DNA of 64,000 nt from Thinopyrum elongatum (Eukaryota; Streptophyta; Magnoliopsida; Poales; Poaceae), in the NCBI GenBank assembly GCA_011799875.1, contig CM022303.1:737038939-737102938 (forward strand). The letters are read 5' to 3'. The notes beneath the pieces are model-generated. The model was given only the letters and a program-made list of their open reading frames with translations, did not search any database and was not told the DNA's origin. The first letter of the stretch is position 1. Each line of letters opens with the position of its first letter. Made by a program: the position numbers and the translations under genes. Positions 22,850 to 34,738 of the stretch are shown in pieces.

Positions 22850-23104
22850 AGGTGCGAAAACACCAAATTCGGACACTGTGGCTACACAGTACTAGCTAGT
22901 ACCATTAATGATGAGACTATAATTAATTGGCGCCAAGTAACAAGGACACGACGAGATGTTCATTTTATTATTTTATTCACTACGAAGCACAATATTTTAA
23001 GAAAAATGGTTAGTGAGATCAGATGACATGGCTGAAGGAGATAGAGAGGAAAAAATAGTTAGTGGGGATGAAATTTACAGTTAGATACTAGGATACGGCT
23101 AACG
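22850..23104. repeat. Local repeat unit U, copy in duplication 1
   Basis: A unit of about 250-300 bases (ACACCAAATTCGGACACTG ... ACTAGGATACGGCTAACGAA) is also found at 37958-38926 (interrupted), 39232-39500 and 43842-44095, with partial copies at 40715-40790 and 41845-41985. Non-coding. Confidence 0.75.
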
Positions 23105-24286
23105 AAACATTTCTGGTATGTTGTTTTTTCTCTGAAACATTTTCAGTTACTACGAAACATTTTTTGTTTTCTCTCTGAAACTTTTTCGTCGTCTCCAAAA
23201 CTTTTTCATCGACTTTCTCTCTGGAACTATTCCAGTGTCTCTGAAACTTTTCTAGTGACTATCTATCTGGAACTATTCCAGTGTCTCTGAAACTTTTCTG
23301 GTGACTTTCTCTCTGGAACTATTCCAGTGTCTCTGAAACTTTTTTGCTGACTTTCTCTCTGTCTCCTAACCTGGTATTCAACAGATAGATGACCCTTAAG
23401 TGTGTGACCCTGTAGGTTCGGTGAAATATAGACATGACTGAAACTCTTTCCGATCAATGATCAATAGCGGAACTGTGGATATCCATATTGATCCCTATAC
23501 CCACACGAATGAATATTCGAGTGAACCTTTAGGTACCGAATGATGTTCCTGTTGCTTCACAATATATTAAAAATACCCGAGGTGAGATTTATTGGCACCC
23601 CCATGAATCAACATCTTGTTCACTATACCAGTTAACTCGTTACTGGTTTTTGTTCTCTATTCTCATTCCCGCATTCCTGCATCCCTTGTGATCAAATCAC
23701 ACTGTGGCTAGCTAGACGATGATGGATACCGTAACACCAAGAGGGCCCCAAGAATATATCTCCATCGTCGGAGGAGCAAATACCAATCTTGAGCTATCTA
23801 GTTCTTTGTCATACTTTTCCGTGAACTCGTAAACCGCCGTAATAGCCACCCTATTATAATGACATTTAACAAACCCCAAAGTTCATGAAGCAAGTCTGAA
23901 GTAACTCGATACTCTCATGCAAATGTATAACTTTATTTGAGTTATTAACCATTAACTTGTGATGAATGTATCTCATAGCATAACATCATTTGAGTCGATT
24001 CAACACAAGTGTTCTTCTAACATTGTCTCCTCAAAGTTGTCGGCATAGACATGCCCATGATTAGGAAAACATCATCATCATGCAACACTTGAGCTAGTCT
24101 TAGAGGCATGACTAGGGATACATTTTATCGTTTACTATTCCACACATGCATATGAGTTTTCCTCTGAGACTTTATGGATATACAGAATCAAGGACCATTG
24201 CAGTTATAGCATGGAATGTAAACATAATTATCAATATGGAAATAAACAATTACTTTTATTATTGCCTCTACGGCATATTTCTTATA
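23105..24286 (-). repeat. Orphan LTR of a BARE/WIS/Angela-type copia element, copy 1
   Basis: The right end, TTATTGCCTCTACGGCATATTT, is the reverse of the characteristic BARE/Angela LTR start with GGAAATATGCCCTAGAGG. The inner part matches the family's GGTCATGTCT...CACACTTAAGG region in reverse. No internal domain adjoins it, and the terminal bases are eroded. Three 46-bp repeats (about 23223-23360, GGAACTATTCCAGTGTCTC words) lie in its left part. Element C abuts at the right. Confidence 0.72.
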
Positions 24287-25739
24287 GTTGGCAAGTGCAC
24301 CAGAGAGATATGGCCCCTGGAGTTACGAGAAGTTTGCTATAAATTTCTGCGAGAGTTATCTGTGCAGCAGAGAAGTATGCTAAGTCTTTGAGGAGTATGC
24401 TACCGAGAAGTTTGTGTGTCAGAATAGATTCCTAAAAATATTGCTGAGCGGAAGCAATTGCTATGGAGTATGGTCCGAGTGATATGACTGCAGCGGAGAA
24501 GAATGAAGAGCGCTGAAGACTTAGTTCTTTTTCGTAGTTTCATTTTCTTCAATTGAGTCATAGGACCACCGTACTATCAAGAGGGGTTCAAGTATTTCGA
24601 GACATTTATCTATGTCGATGCTTAACCGAGATATATCCCAAGTGAGTTGGGAGAAATCTCTACGTGTGCTGAGTTATTACTCATAAGCCAGAGAAGAAGT
24701 TCTTCTAGGCTTCGAGAGAAATGCTCAAGTAGTGGAGTCAGCTTTTCTTTTTCCTCAATTAAAGTTGCCGTGTGAGTTTGAAAACCGACCGCTGGAAATG
24801 TGTCGGTTGGTCATTGGTTGGGCCGCAGGCCCTGGATGGTCATTTCACCCTCGGGATTCCTCCAGCTATAAATAGCCACCCCCTCCAACCGTTGTTGGTT
24901 GGCTGCTCCACGTGATTTGACAAGTGTTGTCTGAGCACCCCTCTCTGATAGATTTGAGCGAATTTTTCTGGGAGAAAACCCCAGACCTTAAACCTTAGAT
25001 AGTGGTTGAGCATCACATAGATCTAAGTTGAGAGTTCTTAATCCTATTACTCTTGAGAGCTGCACACTCTCTTGACGGTAAGGCATATGTCTAGAGTGAC
25101 TAAGAGTAATTGTGGTTACCGAAAACAAAGTCTGTTGAAGGTTTGGAGATCACCAAGAAGTATCTACCACGAGTAAAATCAACTGAAGTTCGAGGCACTT
25201 CACGTTGACAAGAATAGGACAGAGAGAGGTTTGCTCCTATGTTCTGTCACAAGTCTCTCCAACTAGACATAGCTCTTTAACAGAAGTGTGAACTGGTCAA
25301 ACAAACAACTTGTCGCCATCGAGCACCACTAGTTCTTTCTCATTACCTCATTACTTTCAATAAAAAAATCGGTTGAGTTATCTCCCGTGTGGTTGTTCAT
25401 CAGTGACTCTGTATGTTCATTTACCTCGTGCATTTATATCTAAGTTAATATCATGTTTAGTTTCATTTTAATTCTCATAATTCTTAGGATGATTTGTTAC
25501 TATGTCCGCAAGCTCCTCATCTCGTGCTATGAGTTATTCTTCTAGCCTCTGTTCCGATAGATTTCTTATCTTTGTTTGCTTAGTTCTATTTTCTAAGTGT
25601 TTTCCTTCTGTAGCTTATCTTCTCGTTGTACTGCTTCTGATAGTTAATTCTGCTGTGATGTGCTGAGAGTTTTGAAGTTTCGAAAGAAATTTTAAATCTC
25701 CCATTCACCTCCCTCTGGTTGATATACTTAGATCCTACA
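24287..25739 (+). repeat. 5' LTR of element C, copy 1 (start truncated)
   Basis: It aligns with 28900-30251 from GCAAGTGCACCAGAGAG onward and ends GATCCTACA before the PBS. The first roughly 75 bases seen at 28836-28910 are missing. Confidence 0.85.
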
Positions 25740-25806
25740 ATTCGTATCTAAGCAAGGTACTTCTTGACAATGCTCATTTAGGTATAACCACCACAGAGTT
25801 TTGAGT

Positions 25807-26232
25807 ATGTCATTTGAAGTATACATCAAGTCTGCCAAGAAGATTCCTGTCTTCGATGGGAAAGACTAACTCTTCTAGAAGGAGAAGATGAAGATACGTC
25901 TGAGGGCTATTGATGAAGATCTGGGGCATGTGGTCGAGAATGGCTACGTCATTGAAGAAGACCATTATATCACGCCTTATGAGAAGAAACTTATGCATCT
26001 GCATGCTCAAGCCAAGGATGTGATCTACAATCATCTCTCAAAGACTTAATTACTTCGTTACAGAAGATTGGAGAAGTCTAAGGATTTCTGGGACAAACTT
26101 GAGAAGATTAATGAAGGTGTTTCTACTCAGAAAGAGACTCACATTGATATTCTTTGGAACAAGTTCAATCGCTTTAAAAGGATTGGAAATGAAACTGTCT
26201 AAGAAACATTTGATCGTCTGAGTGATGTTGAC
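25807..26232 (+). pseudogene. Copia-like gag N-terminus in element C, copy 1
   Basis: The ATG lies just after the PBS. Reading on gives MSFEVYIKSAKKIPVFDGKD, then stops, with later pieces such as YEKKLMHLHAQAKDVIYNHL, DFWDKLEKINEGVSTQKET and WNKFNRFKRIGNETV in the same region. The FDGK and LEKINEG-type spacing resembles the UBN2/copia gag domain. Several stops are present, and the frame is cut by an inserted LTR fragment at about 26233. Confidence 0.65.
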
Positions 26233-27209
26233 AATGACGGGGACATCTCCGTCATCACCATCACCAACAACTTCTCCTCTGTTCTCATGGTGATGTGTGA
26301 GTAGTTCATCTTCGGGGCTGAGGGTATGTACTAGTAGCTAAGTGTTGATCTCTCTCTCTATCATGTTCTTGATGAATTCGATCTTGATGTGTCATGAGCT
26401 TTATTAATATAGTTGGATCCAATGATGTTCATCTCCCTCTATCCTTTTTGTGGTGACTTGAGTCTTCGTCTTTGAAGTTTCTTTGTGTTGGATTGAATAC
26501 TTTGGATTTGAGATTAAATGATTCATGTCAAGTAATTAACTTGCGAACACCCATAGTGACATTGGGGTACTCTTAGCATAAAGGTTGAACGATAGTATCA
26601 TATGGTGTTGTCGTAGTATGATTTCAGGGACAATCCGTGGCACGTTTGTGGGTGGTTCAATAGATCAAGATTGGAAAGACAACTTTGAGGTGGTTTGCTG
26701 TTAAGCGCACCTACGCGATTTCATCCTACTTTCTCCGATAGAATAGAAACTTTGGAGTGATTCTTTGTTGCACTTTGTGGGATCATCATGTGGTTTAATT
26801 ATGTTAATGATGCTGAGAGTTGGCACTAGCGAAAGTATGAACCCTGGGCCTTGTTTCCAACCATTGAGATGACGTTTTAACTTACTTTTGTTACTTGCTA
26901 CCTTATTATTTTTATTTGTTCAGATTACAAAAGTTGTTTCTACCATCCATATTACACACCTATCATCATCTCTTCGCCGAACTAGTGCACCTATACAACT
27001 GACAATTGTATTAGGTGTGTTGGGGACACAAGAGACCACTCGTATTTGATTGGAGGGTTGTGTGAGAGAGAACCACCTTCATCCTACATCTCTCATGGAT
27101 TGATAAACCTTAGGTCATCCACTTGAGGAAAATTCGGTGCTATCCTACAAAACGCTGCGCTTGGAATCCCAATAAAGTCTACAAGAATAAAGTTGTGTAG
27201 TTGACATCA
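26233..27209 (+). repeat. 5'-truncated LTR fragment inside element C, copy 1
   Basis: It ends with AGTTGACATCA, the end of the LTR family complete at 58847-60226, and contains the same landmarks (GAGGGTATGTAC, TAGGTCATCCACTTGAGG). The family start, TGATACGTCTCC, is absent. The site of the later solo LTR in copy 2 is empty here (ACACAAGAGACCACT at 27037-27051). Confidence 0.75.
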
Positions 27210-27305
27210 CTCTGCCACGAGATTTTGGAAGTACTTGACTTTCCTCACTTTTAAGAAAATGGAATGAAATACAAGATGCACTTCTCAGATGTTAATGATG
27301 AACAG

Positions 27306-28124
27306 GTGCAAACGTTGATGGATCCAGACAAGGTTGGAAAGATTGCTTCCAGTGATCCCCATCCAAATGATGTTAAGTTCAATTTTCGGACGTCCTATTT
27401 CATTCTCTGCAAAACTCTATGCCCAACCGTTTATCCCTGAAGGATTTCTGGTGTTCTTCGGAATGTTCTCTATGCAAATTATTGATGTGGCACTTTCAAC
27501 ATTGAGGATCTATTACTTCGGATCATAGCAGATGCTGCTGAGATTGCTCTTGCCCCGAAGATTTATGCTCCTTGGATTCAAAAACACATCAATATGGCTC
27601 AAGTCAAGCGCTATAACTGTCGGCATGGCCCGAAGTATTTCACTCCTCCTCTGCGCAACACATTGATGGTTTTGAAAGAAAATGCAAAGGGCAGAACTCA
27701 CAGTGCCAAGGAGAAGAATGTTAGCATCTCTGATCCTGCAAATCCTCTGCTCTATGAGGTATGTGTTCGCACCCAACAGGTGCTTGACAAACATCTTCGT
27801 CAAGATAGGAAGGAGAAGGAACACTTAGCCTCCAAGATAAATCTTTTACCAAATACGGCCAGGCTAATTCTTCTCACTATCAAGGAAGATAAGCGTCGCT
27901 CCTGGAAACTTCTCAGGAATTTCTTCTCGAAGGAGCAACTCAAGCAGGCTAGCATCATGAAGAAATATGATTATATTGATGCATTTGAGGCTGAGCGCAA
28001 GCGCAGAGAAACTCCTCCCCTTCCGATAAAATCAATGACTATTGATCTGATTTCTCTCAGTGAGGAAGATATTATTGAAGAATCTGAAGCTACCTCACCA
28101 CAGTTCAAGGAAGGAGAAGAGTAA
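27306..28124 (+). pseudogene. Element C protein of unknown function, copy 1
   Basis: A frame of about 272 codons with two stops near its start (after CPTVYP and after LYANY), then open for 176 codons to TAA. It has conserved-looking pieces (IADAAEIALAPKIYAPWIQ, RHGPKYFTPPLR) and an acidic/Ser-rich end. It resembles the plant transposon proteins of non-autonomous LTR elements, but I cannot assign a domain with certainty. Copy 2 (60502-61155) has the start open and the end broken. Confidence 0.6.
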
Positions 28125-28835
28125 ATTCATCACGACCACCCTGATGGCCCCACGGATCGTGTCATTCCCAAAGAGAATGAAGCTGAAGATAATGCTGCCT
28201 CTTCTGATGCAGATGCTAACTCCGGCCCAACTTCTTTAACCGGCAACCTCGTGGATCATTCTTTCGATTCATCTTCATCGAGCGGTTCTGGTTCCTCATC
28301 TTCTTCGGGCATGTAGACTACCTCATGTTCTTTTACACCTTTTTGACAATTGTTGACAAAAAGGGAGAGAAGACATCAAGAGTTTAGAAACGGTCTTTTG
28401 CAGGGTTGGTTTTTCTGTCGAGTTTACAACACATGTCATTCAATTTGATTCTTATCGTGTTGTAAAACTCTCATGATAATCTGAGACAGGTCTGCAATGT
28501 TAATAACCCATCCTACCATATTATTCCTCGAGACTTATTTTGCAGGTGGAATTATTATCAGTGTTCCCTTTGGATGCACTCGATTATTCTTCGATCATAT
28601 TATTCTTCAGTGCAATCCATTATTCTCGATGATATCAAAATATCTTTCCAACAGTTTATCCTAAATATGTAGGTTATTTAAAGCAAATAGTTCAATACTG
28701 CATACATTTTAGGGAAGCTTATTTTATATCTTCGAGTTATTTACAACTCCGCACGTCACCTTCCGCATGTTATGATAAATATCTACTCTTCGATGTTTAA
28801 CTGTTTTGTCAACAATCATCCAAAAAAGGGGAGAT
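28125..28835 (+). other. 3' untranslated part and polypurine tract of element C, copy 1
   Basis: No gene. AAAAAAGGGGAGA (28822-28834) directly precedes the LTR start TGTTGGTGC and is the plus-strand primer site. Confidence 0.65.
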
Positions 28836-30251
28836 TGTTGGTGCAATCTAGTGCCCCTGAGTGTTTTGGGGATTGTTGGACAAAACAGTGAGGGACTATT
28901 GTGTTTGCTAGTGCACACAGAGAATTATGGCCCCTGGAGTTACGAGAAGTTTGCTATAAATTTCTGCGAGAGTTATCTGCGCTGTAGAGAAGTATGTTAA
29001 AGCTTCGAGGAGTATGCTACCAAGAAGTTTGTGTGTCGGATTTGACCCCTAAAAATATTGGTGAGCTGAAGCAATTGCTACGGAGTGCGGTCCGAGAGAT
29101 TTGACTGCAGCGAAGAATGAAGACCGCATCAAGACTTTGTTCTTTTTCTTAGTTTCATGTTCTTGAATTGAGTCATAGTACCATCGTACTATTAAGAGGG
29201 GTTCAAGTGTTTGGAGACTTTTGTCTATGCTAATGCTTAACCAAGATATATCCCAAGTGAGTTGATAGAAATCTCTACGTGCATTGAGTTATTACTCGTA
29301 TGCCAGAGACGATGTTCTTCTGGGCATCGAGAGAAATACTCAAGCAGTGGAGTCAGCTTTACTTGTTCCTCAAGTAAAGTTGTCGTGTGAGTTTGAAATC
29401 CAACCATTGGAACCGTGTCGGTTGGCCATTAGTTAGGGCACAGGCCCCGATAGGTCATTTCACCCTCGGGGTTTCTCTGGCTATAAATAGCACCCCCTCC
29501 AATCGTTGCTGGTTGGCTGCTCCACGTAATTTGACAAGTGTTGTCTGAGCACCCCTCTCTGAGTGATTTTAGAGAATTCTTCTGCGAGAAAACCCCAAAG
29601 CCAAAAAATTAGATAGTGGTTGAGAGTTCTTGAGCCTATTACTCTTGAGAGATGCATACTCTACAGACAGTTAGGCGTCTGTCTGGAGTGACTAAGAGTA
29701 ATTGTGATCACCGTAGACAAAGTCCGTTGAAGGTTTGGAGATTGCCGAGAAGTATCTACCACTAGTAAAATCAACTCAAGTTGAGGAGGATAGGACGGAG
29801 AGAAGATTGCTCCTGTGTTCAATCACAAGTCTCTCCAACCAAACGTAGCTCTTTTCCAACACAACTGGTTCTTTCTCATTACCGCATTACTTTCAGTAAT
29901 TATCATTCGGTTAAGTTATCTCTCATGTGGTTGTTCATCAGTGACCCTGTATGTTCATTTACCTCATGCATTTCTATCTAAATTGATATCATGTTTAGTT
30001 TCAATTTAATTCTCGTAGTTCTCAGGATGATTTTTTATTATGTCCGCAAGCTCCTCATCTCACGCTATGAGTTATTCTTCTAGCCTCTGGTCTGATAGAT
30101 TTCTTATCTTTGTTTTCCTTCATCAGCTTATCTTCTCATTGTATTGCTTCTGATCGTTAATTCTGTTGTGCTGTGCTGAGAGTTTTGAAGTTACAAAAGA
30201 AATTTTAAATCTCCCATTCACCCCCTCTGGTCGATGTAATTAGATCCTACA
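28836..30251 (+). repeat. 3' LTR of element C, copy 1 (1416 bp)
   Basis: TGTTGGTGCAATC ... GATCCTACA, with TG...CA ends. It is the most complete LTR of this family in the window. Confidence 0.87.
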
Positions 30252-31785
30252 ATAATAATTTGAAAATAATTATTGAGACAAATATATGCATATGATTTTC
30301 ATATTTACAATCTAAATATTTAAAACAATATCCGTGGTCAAAGTTTTTCAAGTTTAACTTAAAACGTTGTTCGAAACTATCTAAGTCAATTGCGACATAG
30401 TCACTCCATTAAAGAAAAGCAAAGCGGCAAGCTGGCTCCCCACAAATCGCGCAACACTATGCCTCCTTTGACGATCCTCACTTGTCTTAGAGATCCAAAG
30501 CGGCTTTGCTTTACCCCATTTTTTTCTGCACCAATAAGCGCGTCCCATACATGTCATATCAAAAGCATTGTCGTCTATTCTTAAGGTAAATGAAGCAACC
30601 TACGACTGTGACCTAGGCGGCCAGCGGTGGTGGCCGATCTACCCTCTTCCCCAGCTAGACCACGGGCCCCTTCTCCCTCTGTCTGTCGCTTCGGCGCGGG
30701 GAGTGGGCGGGGACCCCAGGGCTCCGGTCTAGTGGTGGTAGGGTTAGGAATAAAGTTAGGGTTTGTTTCCGATCGGCGGTGGCGAGACGATGGCGTCGTC
30801 ATCGGCGTGGAATAAGATCTCCCCGCCTCGCCTTTGTTCTGGTCGTGCTTCTTCGTATTGTCGGGAGGCGTGTGGAGGATGATGCTAATACGCAGTTGAT
30901 TAGCAGCCGAGATTGTGAGTGCGAATTTTTATTGGACGAGCACCAGGTAGGACGGATTCTACTGAATCTAGATTTGTACTTTAACTAAACTTCCATTATA
31001 GATTTATTGCTAAATTTTAATTTATATAATTGACTTAGCAATGTCCTTTGAGATTGTGTTTATTATATTTACTCTGTGCATAGGTGAACTAGTACTATAC
31101 TATAGTTCGGCTTTCGGTAGCTTGGAGCCGAACTGGTACAGTTCAGCCCCAGGTAGCTTAGAGCCAAAAAGAGCCAGAGGTTAGCGATGGGAGACAATAT
31201 CGGTCAGTGGAGCAGGTATGTGACCCGTCACTAGAGTACTGTTCTGAGTCAGTGGTACTGGTCACACAGCTGTCTCTGTTGCCACATGATTTAGCAGCCA
31301 CTGTTCTGCCAGTCGCCACTGATGCCAGTTCCTGTTACTGCCGTGCAGCTTTCCTATAGAGGAATATTTGTTACTGTTGTGAACAGTTCTAATAAATCTC
31401 GCAGGTACCTCTCGACGTCTTCAAGCCACAGGTGAGGACGACGTGCCCGTCGTTCCCGGAGTCCAGGACTTCAGAAGTCTCACAAGACGGTTGGAGATAT
31501 AGGTTGTAGGTCTGGTTTAGGCGCATAGTCGGGGGTGTGTGAGTTGTGGTGTGCGTGTGTGTGGTGTGTGTGTGCGTGCGTCCGAACAGATGCTATAGCT
31601 TGTACTAAGTTGAGGCTCAAAAAAAATGCCGTGTCGTTGCTGGAACGGATACCTGCGATTGAACCTACCCCAGCCACACTGTGGCACCAACGGCCAATGG
31701 GGGATACTTGCCTCTGATGTGAGGAGAGAGAGTGTAGTGTCCAATGGGGGCGACTCAAGATCTCGGCTCTCACTGCCCAACAATT
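30252..31785. other. Non-coding flank with local repeat blocks Z and H, copy 1
   Basis: Block Z (about 30410-30590) recurs at 39530-39680 and 63690-63880. A GC-rich stretch at 30600-30860 resembles the 5' part of the retroposon at 38051-38697. Block H (about 31200-31785) recurs at 40320-40770 and 41440-41900. Two GGTAGCTTGGAGCC-like words with inverted arms lie near 31105-31160. A (GT)n-rich tract lies at 31532-31583. No gene recognised. Confidence 0.6.
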
Positions 31786-34565
31786 TTTTTTTTTGAACAG
31801 GAAAAGGAACCAAAGGCGCCATATATTTCAGCTCATAAACAATTTATAGTATGAATTACAAAGCCCTCTAAAGTAGAATGTTGCAAATTTTGGAATACAT
31901 GACATGGCTTATTCCTATGAGCTGAGTTGATGCAACTGAAGTTAGGCTCAACAAAATGGTTGAGAACCTGATGTGCATAGTTAGGGGAAACTCCATTTAA
32001 CTCTCTTGAAATGTGAAACACTTTAGGTTGGAGTTCCTTTGTGTCTAGAACATACTCTGCAAGCTCCTTCCTGATTTCCCAATTAGCTTTTGTTGAAGAG
32101 ATGCTTCTCCGGGCCACTGCTCTTGCTAGAGTCAAGTTATCAGTGAGAAAGGAAACCTGCCCAATGTTAACGAGATTGGCAATGCGCGCTGCAAGCAAGA
32201 GAGCTAATGCTTCAACCTGCAAGGGGGATGATGCTATAATTTTGGAGGCTTGAATCATTACATTGTAGCCATCGCTGTGCTCAAAGTCTTGTATATGTAT
32301 TCCTATTCCTGTAATAGCTGCACTTGTATTTCCTGGGACTTTTATATTGTTCCAAGAGGAATCAGAGAAAACCTTGGTACCAGTAATAAGTAAATCTGAT
32401 TTGATTGTCTCTCCTTGCTTAATGATTGATTTCGAGTAGCTGGAACTTGAATTTGTTCTGATGTGTTGTTCCTGCTCTGCCCACTTCAGTAAGGCTTGGC
32501 TCGATTTAATTGCTTGTGCTGCCAAGAAAATTTTCATAAGTTCACCTGGCTTTCTACCAAAGAGGGTATCATTCCTGGACTTCCATAAACACCACAGAAA
32601 AGTAAAAACATTTTCCAAGGAGACATAGGGGTGTTGCATGGAAAGAATGGCTTGTATAGCTTCAGTTATGTTCCTGCAATCTTGAATGATAATGTCAATT
32701 CGAATGAACCATGGTTTAGAGAACCACACAGCTCTAGCAAAGTCACATAGGAAAAATAAATGGATATCATCCGCCTGGGAACAGCACCTAGAGCATTGTT
32801 TACTAATGTTATTAATAAATCTTCCTGCTCTTTTACCTGTAGGGATAGCTCTTCTAAGGATCCTCCATGCAAATGTTTGAACCCTTGGAGCCATGCTCTT
32901 GCTTTTCCAAACATGATTGAGAAGGAACTTTACCTGTGCACTTACTTGCCTTGGCCTGGGCTCACCTTGTTCCTACATAACCTGCAAGCATGTCTTGTAC
33001 GCTGACTTTGAATTGCATTTCCCAGAAGGAGTGAGATCCCAGCAGAGAATATCCTTATTGTCACTTTGGATGATAGGAGTTTGTTTAATGACCGCAACTG
33101 TCTCCTGCTCAAAAAGCATGTCGATGAGAGCATTATCCCAAGCCTTTTGGTTTGGGAGCCATAAGTCTTTAACCAGAGCTGGATATCTAAAATGGTTGTC
33201 CAGAATAGTTAAATTATCATAGATGGTTTGCCAAACTGGACAACATGGAGTGCTCCAAATAGAAATGTTCCCAGAAGTGATTTGATAGAAGGAATGAGCT
33301 TCGAGGATAGGTTTAACTTTTAGGATGGAAGCCCAAAAAGCCGACTTGGGAACATTAGAGCTAGCTCTCCAAAATCCCGAGTCAGGGAAATACTTGGATT
33401 TGAGAATTTGATGAAGATGATCATCATGATTTTCTACTATTCTCCAGGCTGCGTTGAGAATTAAGCCCTGGTTGAGAGCTTGAAGGTTTCTGATTCCTAG
33501 CCCACCTTCCATTTTAGTGGAGCAAATATCTTTCCAGGCTCTTAGGCATAGGGATTTTGCAATGGGCTCATCTTTGATTCCATTCAACCAAAAGTTCCTG
33601 ATGATAGCAGTGAGTTTAGAGATGAACTTTTTTGGAAAAAGGATATTGGACATATAATAAACTGGTATGGATGCTAGAACCGAATTGATGAGGGTGAGCC
33701 TAGCCGCATGTGTGAGCTTGTTAGCTTGATAGCCACTCAATTTTGAGCTAAACTTATCAAATATAAAATTGTAATATGAGACTATATCTTTCGCAGGAAG
33801 AATTAAAGGATGACCTAAGTGGATAGAGCTGGAATCAATGTCTGGGACAGGAAAGATGTTCTTGATAGCTTGACACATGGTAGGCTGAACATGTTCGCTG
33901 AAAATAATTGCTGATTTGGACCAATTGGGAGTTTGGCCTGAAGAATTACAAAAGTACTGGTGAATATTTGCCTTCATAGTAGCCTCAGGGATGGATGCTG
34001 GCCACAAATTAGTAGGTCATCAGCAAACAGAAGGGAGTGAATGGGGGGGCAATTTCATCCAAGAGTTATTCCTGTAAGTTGGTTTTGTCTCATGGCCGGT
34101 TGCAAAGAGATGGAAATGTCATTAATGGCTTGAAAAAATAGATAGGGCGATAGAGGGCACCCTTGTCTGATACCCCTGGCATTACGAAATCTAGCGTATG
34201 TTTGGCCATTTATAATCACAGAGAAGACAGGAGAAGAAATGCAAGCATGGATGAGGTTGATTAAGTGACCACGCAGCCCAATATGTGAGAGAGCATCGAT
34301 AATAAATTTCCATTCTATTCGATCAAAAGCTTTTGCAAGGTCAATTTTGATCATGAAAGCTTCATGTTCTCAAGAATTAAGACAAAAGGACTGAGTAATC
34401 CCTTGGGCTATAATAATGTTGTTAGATATTCTCCTACCTTCAACAAAGGCTTGCTGAGAAGGATGGATGTAACCAAGTAAATGAGCCTTAAGCCCATTAG
34501 CAAGGGTCTTAGCAATAATTTTATATATAACATTACAGAGGCTAATAGGCATGTAATCAGTCAGA
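31786..34565 (-). mobile_element. LINE (plant L1-type), 5'-truncated
   Basis: A run of ten T at about 31786-31795 is the minus-strand poly(A) tail. To its right the minus strand reads RT, zf-RVT and RNase H. The endonuclease and ORF1 are missing, so the copy is truncated at the 5' end near 34565, as is usual for LINEs. The target duplication is not clear. Confidence 0.85.
31833..34552 (-). pseudogene. LINE reverse transcriptase with zf-RVT and RNase H
   Basis: On the minus strand, 34552-34055 gives MPISLCNVIYKIIAKTLANG, QQAFVEGRRISNNII, IDLAKAFDRIEW and GIRQGCPLSPYLF. The catalytic FADD lies at 34016-34027. A frame change follows, and 34007-32973 carries the thumb and WW-type zf-RVT segment (LGHPL, ARLTLINSVLASIPVYYM, GGLGIRNL). 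32894-31833 ends zf-RVT and holds RNase H (VFSDSSW, QVEALALLLA, FLTDNLTLA). Stops near 34370 and 32973 and one frameshift near 34010-34050 inactivate it. Enzyme role: target-primed reverse transcription. Confidence 0.85.
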
Positions 34566-34589
34566 ACTAGAGGCTAATAGGCCTGTAAT

Positions 34590-34738
34590 CGAGGGGGCTA
34601 GGCACCTGAGCATCATCATGCCGCGAGAGTAATTCATACTTGTTTTTTACAACGGGCTATGTTGAGGAGCCGGTATTATGTACTCTAAACTCTTCTTAAT
34701 TACTGAATGAGGCAAGTCTTTTGCTTCTGTTAAAAAAA
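34590..34738 (+). mobile_element. Possible 3' end of a second LINE or retroposon
   Basis: GAATGAGGCAAGTCTTTTGC followed shortly by AAAAAAA (34731-34738) looks like the tail of a grass LINE. It is too short for more. Confidence 0.35.

Larger units (their letters stand above)
24287..30251 (+). mobile_element. Non-autonomous LTR retrotransposon C, copy 1
   Basis: Two plus-strand LTRs of about 1.4 kb flank a 3.1-kb interior. Visible parts are a tRNA-Met-like PBS (25740-25757), a copia-like gag start, a foreign LTR fragment, a second reading frame and a PPT (28822-28834). No RT or integrase is present. The left LTR lacks about 75 bases at its start, where the BARE-type LTR abuts. The same structure, including these defects, recurs in copy 2, so they pre-date the duplication. 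Confidence 0.85.
15908..30719 (+). repeat. Segmental duplication copy 1
   Basis: Homology to 42087-64000 starts near AACCAACATGTCTAA and keeps order and orientation to the end of copy 2 in this window. The shared parts are the block 15908-17054 plus 22344-23104, the orphan BARE-type LTR, the non-autonomous LTR element and its 3' flank. The only large insertion private to this copy is 17055-22343. Excluding it, the copy is about 9.5 kb. Confidence 0.88.

Noticed and set aside
27594..28124. Element C frame as a host gene
   Set aside because: It lies between LTRs with PBS and PPT and is repeated in copy 2.
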